NCBI RefSeq assembly: GCF_000300975.2
Contig: NZ_AEEC02000017.1
Coordinates: forward strand, 1 to 64,000
Reading direction: 5' to 3'
Length of the DNA stretch: 64,000 nt
Origin: Herbaspirillum frisingense GSF30
Lineage (GTDB): Bacteria; Pseudomonadota; Gammaproteobacteria; Burkholderiales; Burkholderiaceae_D
Below the pieces are notes generated by a model. It had not been told where the DNA came from. It searched no databases and saw only the letters and a list, made by a program, of their open reading frames with translations. This document shows, piece by piece, positions 54,806-62,322 of this stretch (position 1 is its first letter; each line of letters starts with the position of its first letter). A program made the translations under genes and the position numbers.

Positions 54806-55030
54806 TCACATCGGGTTTTGGTCGATCCAGTCGCCGGAGAAATCGAGGATGTAGGCAATGGCCTCGTCTTCGGAGTCGAATTCATTGGTGGGCGCCTTGC
54901 GCTGGTAGCGCAGCTTGCCGCTGCCATCCTTGCCCTCGTGAATCACGAAGCAAGCCATGAATTTACCGCTATCGAGCTTCTTGACCTCTGGAATGACGGC
55001 ATTTCCCCTGTACGGGAAGATCTGGGACAT
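54806..55030 (-). CDS. Small acidic hypothetical protein, 74 residues
   Basis: AAGGAGG lies 8 nt before the ATG at 55030, strong support for translation. The frame is open upstream to 55282 but that extension crosses the operator palindromes. Sequence [19 protein letters not shown] then [25 protein letters not shown] and a helical acidic tail ([20 protein letters not shown]). No signal peptide. Family not assigned. Divergent from the ZigA/FolE2 pair. Confidence 0.7.
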   Translation of the reverse strand: MSQIFPYRGNAVIPEVKKLDSGKFMACFVIHEGKDGSGKLRYQRKAPTNEFDSEDEAIAYILDFSGDWIDQNPM

Positions 55031-55175
55031 GTGATGAAACCTCCTTGTTGCGAGGCGCCATGCTAGCACAAGCGGCCCGTCTCCACAGGGCGCGGGCCGG
55101 CGACCCGCCGATCTCGCCAGGGCATGAGAATGTGGGAATGGCCGATACAGAAATGGACGGGCTGCACCTATATTT

Positions 55176-55216
55176 GCAACATTGTTGCATTTGTGAGATA
55201 TTCGCAACTCAGTTGC
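55176..55216. promoter_or_regulatory. Twin GCAAC-N3-GTTGC operators
   Basis: GCAAC-ATT-GTTGC at 55176-55188 and GCAAC-TCA-GTTGC at 55204-55216, both followed by AT, centres 28 bp apart. They precede the COG0523 GTPase gene by about 55-95 bp. Context (ZigA, FolE2) suggests a zinc-responsive repressor such as Zur; the assignment is inference, and I have not matched it to a characterised Zur box. Confidence 0.6.
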
Positions 55217-55269
55217 ATTTACATGTTCCCGTCCTGACCCGCATCTCCACCTCCTCCTTCCCGTTTCCC

Positions 55270-56484
55270 ATGACCACCACACAACGCCAGCCGCGCGACA
55301 CCCGGCTTCCCGTGACGGTGCTTTCCGGCTTCCTCGGTGCCGGCAAGACCACCCTGCTCAACCACATCCTGAACAACCGCGAGGGGCGCCGCGTGGCGGT
55401 GATCGTCAACGACATGTCCGAGGTGAACATCGATGCGGCGCTGGTGCGCGACGGCGGTGCCGATCTCTCACGCACCGAGGAAAAACTGGTCGAGATGAGC
55501 AATGGCTGCATCTGCTGCACCCTGCGCGAAGACCTGCTGATGGAAGTGCGCAAGCTGGCCCGGGAGCGCCGCTTCGACCAGCTGGTGATCGAATCGACCG
55601 GCATTTCCGAACCACTGCCGGTGGCCGAGACCTTTACCTTCACCGATGAAGACGGCGCCTGCCTGTCCGACGTGGCACGCCTGGACACCATGGTCACGGT
55701 GGTGGATGCCTTCAATTTCCTCAAGGATTACAGCTCCCAGGACAGCCTGCAGGAACGCGGCGAATCGATGGGCGAGGAAGACAGCCGCACCGTGGTCGAC
55801 CTGCTGATCGAGCAGATCGAATTCTGCGACGTGATCGTGCTCAACAAGCTGGACCTGGTCTCGACGCCCGACCTGGAACGCCTGCACGCCATCCTGCAGC
55901 GCCTCAACCCGCGTGCCCGCATCGTCAGCGCCGAGTTCGGCAAGGTGGCGCTGGATCGCGTGCTCAACACGGGACTGTTCGATTTCGAGCAGGCCAGCCA
56001 GGCGCCCGGCTGGTTGCAGGAATTGCGCGGCGAGCACGTGCCGGAGACCGAACAGTACGGCATCACCAGCTTCGCCTGGCGCGCGCGCCGACCGATGCAT
56101 CCGCAGCGCTTCTTCGCCCTGGTCAATAGCGAGTGGCCGGGCGTGGTGCGCTCCAAGGGTTTCTTCTGGCTGGCCACGCGACCAGCCCATGCGGGCTCGT
56201 GGTCGCAGGCCGGGGCGGTATGCCGCCACGGACTGGCCGGCAAATGGTGGGCCGCAGTGCCCCGCGAAAAATGGCCGCAGGAACAGGAATCCATTGATTT
56301 CATCATGGAACAATGGGATGAGAACGTCGGCGACGCCCGCCAGGAACTGGTGCTGATCGGCATCGATCTCGACCAGGATGCCCTGCGCGCCAAACTGGAA
56401 GCCTGCCTGCTGTCGGACGCCGAGATGGCCCAGGGACCGCTGGGTTGGGCACGCATGCCGGATCCTTTCCCGGTCTGGGAATGA
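55270..56484 (+). CDS. COG0523-family GTPase, probable zinc metallochaperone (ZigA-like)
   Basis: 404 residues: P-loop GFLGAGKTT (20-28), metal-binding CxCC (Cys80, Cys82, Cys83 in [11 protein letters not shown]), NKLD for guanine and a C-terminal CobW_C domain. Such GTPases deliver zinc under limitation; a cobalamin-synthesis role (CobW) is less likely without cob genes. The ATG at 55270 fits the family N-terminus; an open reading to 55045 crosses the operators. Followed by folE2 after 13 nt, and preceded by twin palindromes. Confidence 0.9.
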   Translation: MTTTQRQPRDTRLPVTVLSGFLGAGKTTLLNHILNNREGRRVAVIVNDMSEVNIDAALVRDGGADLSRTEEKLVEMSNGCICCTLREDLLMEVRKLARERRFDQLVIESTGISEPLPVAETFTFTDEDGACLSDVARLDTMVTVVDAFNFLKDYSSQDSLQERGESMGEEDSRTVVDLLIEQIEFCDVIVLNKLDLVSTPDLERLHAILQRLNPRARIVSAEFGKVALDRVLNTGLFDFEQASQAPGWLQELRGEHVPETEQYGITSFAWRARRPMHPQRFFALVNSEWPGVVRSKGFFWLATRPAHAGSWSQAGAVCRHGLAGKWWAAVPREKWPQEQESIDFIMEQWDENVGDARQELVLIGIDLDQDALRAKLEACLLSDAEMAQGPLGWARMPDPFPVWE

Positions 56485-56497
56485 GGAAGCCGATACC

Positions 56498-57418
56498 ATG
56501 AGCCTCACCAGCACCCTGCCCGACGTCGCCCGCGAACAGCGCGCCACCATCGCCCTGCCGCTGGAATGGGTGGGCATGAGCGGCATCGCCCTGCCCCTGC
56601 ATCTGCAGGACGGGGCCGCCCCCATCCCCGCCAGCGCCGAAGTGGCGGTCGATCTGCCCGACCCGCAGGCCAAGGGCATCCACATGTCGCGCCTGTATCT
56701 GCTGCTGGAGCAATTCACCGCCCGCGCGGCACTCACGCCACCGGTGATCCACGCCCTGCTGCGCCAGATGCGCGAGAGCCACGCCGATTGCCACTCACGC
56801 GGGGCCGCCTTGCGCCTGGATTTTTCCCTGCTGCAGCAACGCCCGGCGCTGGTCACACCCGGTCTGACCGGCTGGAAGAGCTACCCCGTCAGCCTGGCCG
56901 CCGAACTGCATGACGCGCAGGTGCAATTGAGCCTGCGGGTGCGGGTGGCCTATTCCTCCACCTGCCCCTGTTCAGCCGCGCTGTCGCGCAAGGCCTTGCA
57001 GGATGCCTTCGCCAGTCACTTCGCCGCCAGCGCCGCCATCCCGCGCGAAGCCGCACTGGACTGGCTGGCGCTGCATGCCAGCCTGGCCACGCCGCACAGC
57101 CAGCGCAGCGAGGCCGAACTGAGCATCAACGTCGCCCCCGACAGCGCCGAGTTGCCGCTATCGGCCCTGATCGATACCGCCGAAGCGGCACTGGGCACAG
57201 CCGTGCAGACGGCCGTGCGACGTGCCGATGAGCAAGCCTTTGCATTGGCCAACGGCGCCAACCTGATGTATGTGGAAGATGCGGCGCGGCGCCTGCGGCA
57301 GGCACTGGAAGCGGCCTTCGGCAACTGCGCGGTACGGGTCAGTCACTACGAAAGCCTGCATGCGCACGATGCGGTGGCCGCCACCGCCAGCCCCGGCTGG
57401 CGCGAGCAGATCCGATGA
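56498..57418 (+). CDS. folE2: GTP cyclohydrolase FolE2 (type IB)
   Basis: Converts GTP to 7,8-dihydroneopterin triphosphate for folate and related pathways. 306 residues; catalytic Cys156 in STCPCSAALS, and RGIHMSRLY-like metal region (KGIHMSRLYLLLEQF). FolE2 works with metals other than zinc and often replaces the zinc-dependent FolE under zinc starvation, in line with the upstream ZigA-like gene. GAGGAAG precedes the ATG; same transcript as the GTPase. Confidence 0.95.
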   Translation: MSLTSTLPDVAREQRATIALPLEWVGMSGIALPLHLQDGAAPIPASAEVAVDLPDPQAKGIHMSRLYLLLEQFTARAALTPPVIHALLRQMRESHADCHSRGAALRLDFSLLQQRPALVTPGLTGWKSYPVSLAAELHDAQVQLSLRVRVAYSSTCPCSAALSRKALQDAFASHFAASAAIPREAALDWLALHASLATPHSQRSEAELSINVAPDSAELPLSALIDTAEAALGTAVQTAVRRADEQAFALANGANLMYVEDAARRLRQALEAAFGNCAVRVSHYESLHAHDAVAATASPGWREQIR

Positions 57419-57507
57419 TGATGGCCAGTGGCGGCCGCCCCCGGGCCGCCGCCTGGCACGATGAGCGAAAGCGGGGTATCGTTGCCGCTCCTGCGTAAAA
57501 GATTTCC

Positions 57508-58476
57508 ATGATGTCCGACCACTTCCCTTCCTTTCTGCAACGTCACCAGTACGCCGCCCTCGAATCCGGTCCTCGCGTGCTGGTGCTGGGTGCCGTGCAC
57601 GGCAACGAAACCTGCGGCACGCAGGCCATCGCCCGCCTGCGCGAGCAACTCGACAGCGGCCAGCTGCGTCTGCAACGCGGCCTGCTGACGCTGGTGCCGG
57701 TCACCAATCCGCTGGCCTACCAGAAGCACCAGCGCCAGGGCGAACGCAACCTCAACCGCAACCTGCGCCCGCATCCGGCCCCGGCCAACTTCGAGGACCG
57801 GCTCTGCAATGTGCTGTGTCCCTGGATCGATGAGCACGAGGTGCTGCTGGACCTGCACTCCTTCCACACCGGCGGCGTTCCCTTCGCCATGCTGGGTCCG
57901 CTGGACAATCAGGATGCAGTCGAGCCCTTCGCCCATGCGGCGGCCGAGCAGCGCATGGTGGCGCACCTGGGCTGCAAGCGGGTGGTGGAAGGATGGATGA
58001 CGGCCTACGTGCGTGGCGTGGAACGCCGCCGCCAGCAAGGCCATGCGGTGTCACCGGATCTGCTGGACCGACAATACGGCGTGGGCACCACCGAATATGC
58101 GCGCAGTCACGGCCTGTACGGCGTCACGCTGGAATGCGGCCAGCATGATGATCCCCAGGCCCCCGAGGTGGCCTATCAGGCCATCCTGCAGACCCTGAGC
58201 TTGCACGGCATGATCGATCGCCCCCTGCAGCCGCCGGCGGACGACATCCAGATCATCCGCCTGGTCGATGTGATCGACATGGCCCATCCGGATGATCGCT
58301 TTGTCCGCGAATGGGCCAGCTTCGACCGGCTGCGTGCCGGTGAAGTGATCGGCCATCGCCACGACGGCCGCCCGGTCACCGCACCGGAAGACGGCTACAT
58401 CGTCTTCCCCAACCCGCGCGCCCTGCCGGGCAACGAGTGGTTCTATCTCGGGGTGGACAGCCCGCGCAGCCTGTAA
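57508..58476 (+). CDS. Succinylglutamate desuccinylase/aspartoacylase-family zinc hydrolase
   Basis: 322 residues of the M14-like AstE/AspA family: zinc ligands in AVHGNETCG (His, Glu) and DLHSF (His), Arg-rich NRNLRP, and a Glu in TLECGQH. The C-terminal ~80 residues form the family's sheet domain. Substrate unknown: N-acyl amino acids are typical. Follows folE2 after 89 nt on the same strand; weak ribosome site, second ATG at 57511 possible. Confidence 0.85.
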   Translation: MMSDHFPSFLQRHQYAALESGPRVLVLGAVHGNETCGTQAIARLREQLDSGQLRLQRGLLTLVPVTNPLAYQKHQRQGERNLNRNLRPHPAPANFEDRLCNVLCPWIDEHEVLLDLHSFHTGGVPFAMLGPLDNQDAVEPFAHAAAEQRMVAHLGCKRVVEGWMTAYVRGVERRRQQGHAVSPDLLDRQYGVGTTEYARSHGLYGVTLECGQHDDPQAPEVAYQAILQTLSLHGMIDRPLQPPADDIQIIRLVDVIDMAHPDDRFVREWASFDRLRAGEVIGHRHDGRPVTAPEDGYIVFPNPRALPGNEWFYLGVDSPRSL

Positions 58477-58480
58477 GGCT

Positions 58481-58969
58481 TCAGGCCGCGCAATCCAGCG
58501 CGTAGAAGCGGGTATCGACCACCATCACCGGGAAGGCCGGCGGCAGGTCGGCCTGCTCGATCTGGCGGAAGCCGTTCTTTTCATAGAAGCGATGCGCCGC
58601 CAGGAATTTGGCGGTGGTACCCAGGAAGATCTGGCGCACCCCCTGCTGCCTGGCCCAGTCCACCGCGCCCTGCAACAAGCGGGCGGCCGTGCCGTGCTCC
58701 TTGCCGCGATGGCTGGCCGCCACGAACATCTTGCGCAGCGCCACCTGATCATGGCCGATGTCCAGCAGGGAGATAGTACCGACCACCTTGCCTGCCTCCA
58801 GCGCCACCCAGAAATTGCCCTTGCCCTTCTGGTAGAAGCCGGGGATGTCCTTCAGGTCGGGCTGGCCTTCCAGGGTGATGGGGATGCCGAACTCCTCTTG
58901 CTGGATCGGCAGGATGACGTCCACCACGCCACTGGCGTGGTCGGGCGAGAAAGCTTGAATCTGGATCAT
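58481..58969 (-). CDS. GNAT-family N-acetyltransferase
   Basis: 162 residues with the acetyl-CoA fold (VALEAGKVVGTISLLDIG, HRGKEHGTAARLLQGAVDWARQQG, FYEKNGFRQI). ATG at 58969; in-frame sequence up to 59287 lies over the next gene and has no support. Substrate unknown. Convergent with the M14 gene 4 nt away. Confidence 0.85.
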   Translation of the reverse strand: MIQIQAFSPDHASGVVDVILPIQQEEFGIPITLEGQPDLKDIPGFYQKGKGNFWVALEAGKVVGTISLLDIGHDQVALRKMFVAASHRGKEHGTAARLLQGAVDWARQQGVRQIFLGTTAKFLAAHRFYEKNGFRQIEQADLPPAFPVMVVDTRFYALDCAA

Positions 58970-59022
58970 GGGGTGCAGACGAAAGAATGGATGAGGGGGA
59001 TAGGCTTGCGGTGTAGAGCGGA

Positions 59023-59436
59023 TTACGTGAGTTCGTGACCCGGCGTGAGCTCCCAGCAGCGCGGGCTGTGGGCGAATCCGATATGGCCATAGTAGTCGGC
59101 GGCATCGGGCGCGGCCAGCAGGCGCAGGCGGCAACGCGGCCCCAGCAGGCTGCGGGCATGACGGATCAATTCCTTGCCGATGCCCTGGCGCTGGTACTGC
59201 TCGTCCACGGCCAGCTCCGACAGGTAGCAGGCATAGGCGAAATCGGTCACGCCCCGCGCCACGCCGACGATCAGATCGCCATCCCACGCGGTGGCGATCA
59301 GGTTGGCATGCTCGACCATGGCCTGCATGCAGTCACGGTCGTCGAGCGGGCGGCGGGGTCCCAGCGAAGTACGGGAGAGGATATCGATGAACTGATCCAC
59401 CGTGAGGCGGACGTCGGTACGGTAGACGATGGGCAT
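59023..59436 (-). CDS. GNAT-family N-acetyltransferase
   Basis: 137 residues, with acetyl-CoA-binding YQRQGIGKELIRHARSL and the GFAHSPRCWELTPG end typical of small YjdJ-like GNATs. 53 nt upstream of the other GNAT gene on the same strand but clearly different in sequence. Substrate unknown. Confidence 0.85.
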   Translation of the reverse strand: MPIVYRTDVRLTVDQFIDILSRTSLGPRRPLDDRDCMQAMVEHANLIATAWDGDLIVGVARGVTDFAYACYLSELAVDEQYQRQGIGKELIRHARSLLGPRCRLRLLAAPDAADYYGHIGFAHSPRCWELTPGHELT

Positions 59437-59521
59437 GCGCGGGCTCGCTGACAGTCGAAGCCGCCCACGTTAACACAAAATGCCGGAAGGCACGCGGCAC
59501 CCTGGCCTGCCCGGCGCTGCT

Positions 59522-60115
59522 TCAGTCCGGGCGCTGATAGACCTGCTGCGCCACCGGCTTGCCGGTGGCATCCACCCTGACCAGCACCATCTCGCCGGAG
59601 GCCACGCTGGCACCGGTCCAGCGGGCGATGTTCACGTCATGCGTGACCAGGATCAGCGCCCGCCCCTGCTTGGCCGGCAGAGCGCTGCGCAGGTAGGCCT
59701 GCAGACGTTCATTGGCGCTGTCGGCGCGGCCAGCCTGATCATTGAAGAACGAGGCCAGGCCGTCTTCTACCAGCGGTGTCCCGAAGCCCAGCAGGCTGGC
59801 CGTCTCCCGGGTACGGCACCAGGGACTGGCCGCCACCACCGCGCTGCGCACGCCCTGCTCGCGCAGCCAGGCTCCGATCCTGCGTGCCTGCGCCCGTCCT
59901 TCTTCGTTGAGGTTGCGTTGCGTACTGCAATCCTCCAGCGAGAATCCCGCCGGGTCGCCGATGCCGGGGGCACGGGCGTGCCGCATGATGAGCACCTGGT
60001 CGGCAGCGGCCAGGCGCTGGCCGAGGTCGTCAGCCCTTGTGGGCGTAGCAAAGGCAGCCAGGAAAAGAAAGCAGGCGAAGGAAGCGAGGAGGCCTCGGAA
60101 CAGCAATCCGGTCAT
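59522..60115 (-). CDS. Exported histidine phosphatase family protein
   Basis: 197 residues. N-terminal signal (MTGLLFRGLLASFACFLFLAAFATPTRA). The phosphohistidine motif reads MRHARAPG, with RHA in place of the usual RHG; the second motif TRETASLLG and the C-terminal catalytic VTHDVNI are intact. Periplasmic phosphatase of unknown substrate. Start at 60115; 7 residues can be added upstream. Confidence 0.85.
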   Translation of the reverse strand: MTGLLFRGLLASFACFLFLAAFATPTRADDLGQRLAAADQVLIMRHARAPGIGDPAGFSLEDCSTQRNLNEEGRAQARRIGAWLREQGVRSAVVAASPWCRTRETASLLGFGTPLVEDGLASFFNDQAGRADSANERLQAYLRSALPAKQGRALILVTHDVNIARWTGASVASGEMVLVRVDATGKPVAQQVYQRPD

Positions 60116-60231
60116 GGTCGAAGGTCTGGCGCACAAGTCTGTGGGCCTTCAGTCTAGTCCGGAATGCCGACGCCGCGCCCGCGCGGGGAGCGCGTTTGCG
60201 GCGTCAAAAGCAGGTCATGGTGCAGAAAACC

Positions 60232-61014
60232 TCAGGCGTTCTTCCATTGCGGGCTACGCTTTTCGAGGAAGGCCTGGACGCCCTCGCGCTGGTCCTGGGT
60301 ATCGAACAGATCGACGAAGAGCTCGCGCTCGGTCTGCAGGATGCTGCCCAGCGGATTGTGGCGCGCCCCCTGGATCAGTTGCTTGCTGGCCGCGACCGAG
60401 GACGGGCTCTGCTTTTCCGCCTGCAAGGCCAGCGCCAGTGCGCGCTCGCGGGCCTGGCCCTTGGGTACCACTTCTTCCACCAGGCCAATACGCAGTGCGG
60501 TCCCCGCATTGACGCGCTCGCCGCACAGGATCATGCGCTTGGCCCAGCCCTCACCGACCAGCCAGGGCAGGTTCTGCGTGCCACCGGCGCAGGGCAAGAG
60601 GCCCACTGCGGCTTCCGGCAAGGCCATCTGCGCCTGTTCCTCGGCAATGCGGATATCGCAGGCCAGTGCGCATTCCAGGCCGCCGCCCATGGCGTAGCCG
60701 TTGATGGCGGCAATCGATACGCCACGGAAGGCGGACAGGGTCTCGAAGGCTTCGCCGAAGCGACGCGCCATCTCGCGCGCCATGGCCTTGTCACCATCGG
60801 CGAAGAGTTTCAGGTCGGCGCCGGCGGAAAAGAATTTCTCGCCCTCGCCGGTGACCACCAGGGTGTAGACGTTGCGGTCGGCATTGAGGTCCCGGACCAG
60901 TTGTGTCAGGTCGGCCAGGGCCTCGCGGGTCCAGGTGTTGGCGGGCGGATTGGACAGCGTCAGTACCGCGGTGTGGCCGGTGATGTCCAGTTTCAGGTTG
61001 GTGTAGGTGCGCAT
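60232..61014 (-). CDS. Enoyl-CoA hydratase/isomerase family protein
   Basis: 260 residues, crotonase fold: oxyanion hole in KFFSAGADLKLF and INGYAMGGGLECALACDIRIA; LPEAAVGLLPCAGGTQNLPWLVG carries catalytic Glu positions. AAGGA precedes the ATG. 18 nt after the acyl-CoA dehydrogenase gene on the same strand, so both belong to one beta-oxidation or branched-chain amino-acid pathway. Confidence 0.93.
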   Translation of the reverse strand: MRTYTNLKLDITGHTAVLTLSNPPANTWTREALADLTQLVRDLNADRNVYTLVVTGEGEKFFSAGADLKLFADGDKAMAREMARRFGEAFETLSAFRGVSIAAINGYAMGGGLECALACDIRIAEEQAQMALPEAAVGLLPCAGGTQNLPWLVGEGWAKRMILCGERVNAGTALRIGLVEEVVPKGQARERALALALQAEKQSPSSVAASKQLIQGARHNPLGSILQTERELFVDLFDTQDQREGVQAFLEKRSPQWKNA

Positions 61015-61032
61015 GCTCGTCCTTGTGTCGGG

Positions 61033-62193
61033 TCAGCGGATATCGTCCAGGTTGTCGCGTTCCAGCAGCTTGCGCGAAATGATGACCCGCATGATTTCAT
61101 TGGTACCTTCCAGGATCTGGTGTACCCGGACGTCGCGGAAATAGCGCTCCAGCGGGTATTCGCGGATATAGCCATAGCCGCCATGCAATTGCAGCGCCTC
61201 GTTGCAGATGCGGAAACCGAGGTCGGTCGCCAGTCGCTTGGCCATGGCGCAATAGGTGGTGGCCTCGGGCGAACCGGCGTCCAGCTTGGTGGCCGCCAGG
61301 CGCACCATCTGGCGCGCCGCCACCAGTTCGGTCTGCATGTCGGCCAGCTTGAATTGCAGGGCCTGGAAATCGGCGATGGGGCGACCGAACTGCTTGCGTT
61401 CCTTCATGTAGGCATGGGCCGCATCCAGTGCTCCCTGGGCCGCGCCCACCGAGCAGGTGGCGATGTTGATGCGGCCACCGTCCAGCCCCTTCATGGCGAA
61501 CACGAAACCCTCGCCCTCCTCGCCCAGCAGGTGGTCCACCGGAACCTTGACGTTGTCGAAGCTGATGGTGCGGGTGGGCTGGCTATTCCAGCCCATCTTG
61601 CTTTCCTTCTTGCCGTAGCTGATGCCGGGGGTATCACCCGGCACCACGATGGCCGACACCCCGCGTGCGCCGGGGCCGCCGGTGCGTGCCATCACCACCA
61701 GCAGGTCAGTGCTGCCAGCCCCCGAGATGAAGGCCTTGGAACCATTGATGAGGTAGAAGTCGTCGACCCGGCGCGCGGTGGTCTTGAGCGAGGCCGCATC
61801 CGACCCGGAACCGGGCTCGGTCAGGCAATAGGAGCCAATCTTCTGACCGGCTGCCAGTTGCTCGCACCATTGCTCCTTCAGCGAAGCCTGGCCCCAGGTG
61901 GCCACCATCCAGCTGACCATGTTGTGGATGGTGAGATAGGCGGCGGTGGAGGTACAGGCCCGCGCCAGTTCCTCGAAGACCACGGTGGCATCCAGCCGGG
62001 TCAGGCCCAGGCCGCCATCGGCCTCGGGTGTGTAGAGTCCGCAGAAACCCAGTTCGCCGGCCTTGGCGATCACGTCCAGCGGGAAATGGGCTTCCTCGTC
62101 CCACTTGGCCGCAAAGGGCGCCATCTCGCCGGCCGCAAAGTCGCGTGCGCTTTGCTGGAAGGCCAACTGGTCCTGATTGAGTTCAAAATCCAT
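61033..62193 (-). CDS. Acyl-CoA dehydrogenase (isobutyryl-CoA-type)
   Basis: 386 residues, FAD-dependent alpha,beta-desaturation. Signatures are CLTEPGSGSDAASLKT (FAD and substrate), ALQLHGGYGYIREYPLERYFRDVRVHQILEGTNEIMR with the catalytic-base region near the C-terminus. Length and the QTTA/ILEGTNEIMR pattern suit short branched-chain substrates; valine breakdown is the best guess. AGGAGA precedes the ATG at 62193; upstream in-frame residues to 62241 are not used. Confidence 0.93.
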   Translation of the reverse strand: MDFELNQDQLAFQQSARDFAAGEMAPFAAKWDEEAHFPLDVIAKAGELGFCGLYTPEADGGLGLTRLDATVVFEELARACTSTAAYLTIHNMVSWMVATWGQASLKEQWCEQLAAGQKIGSYCLTEPGSGSDAASLKTTARRVDDFYLINGSKAFISGAGSTDLLVVMARTGGPGARGVSAIVVPGDTPGISYGKKESKMGWNSQPTRTISFDNVKVPVDHLLGEEGEGFVFAMKGLDGGRINIATCSVGAAQGALDAAHAYMKERKQFGRPIADFQALQFKLADMQTELVAARQMVRLAATKLDAGSPEATTYCAMAKRLATDLGFRICNEALQLHGGYGYIREYPLERYFRDVRVHQILEGTNEIMRVIISRKLLERDNLDDIR

Positions 62194-62322
62194 GCCTGTC
62201 TCCTGTTCGTTGTTTTTCCTGGCCGTGCGGGCGCAGGGCATGCCGCCAGTGGCAGTTAGCTTAATGGAAATCGTGCCGGGCAGTTGTCACCGGCGCGACA
62301 GTGCCGCCCCCGGCTGCGACGC

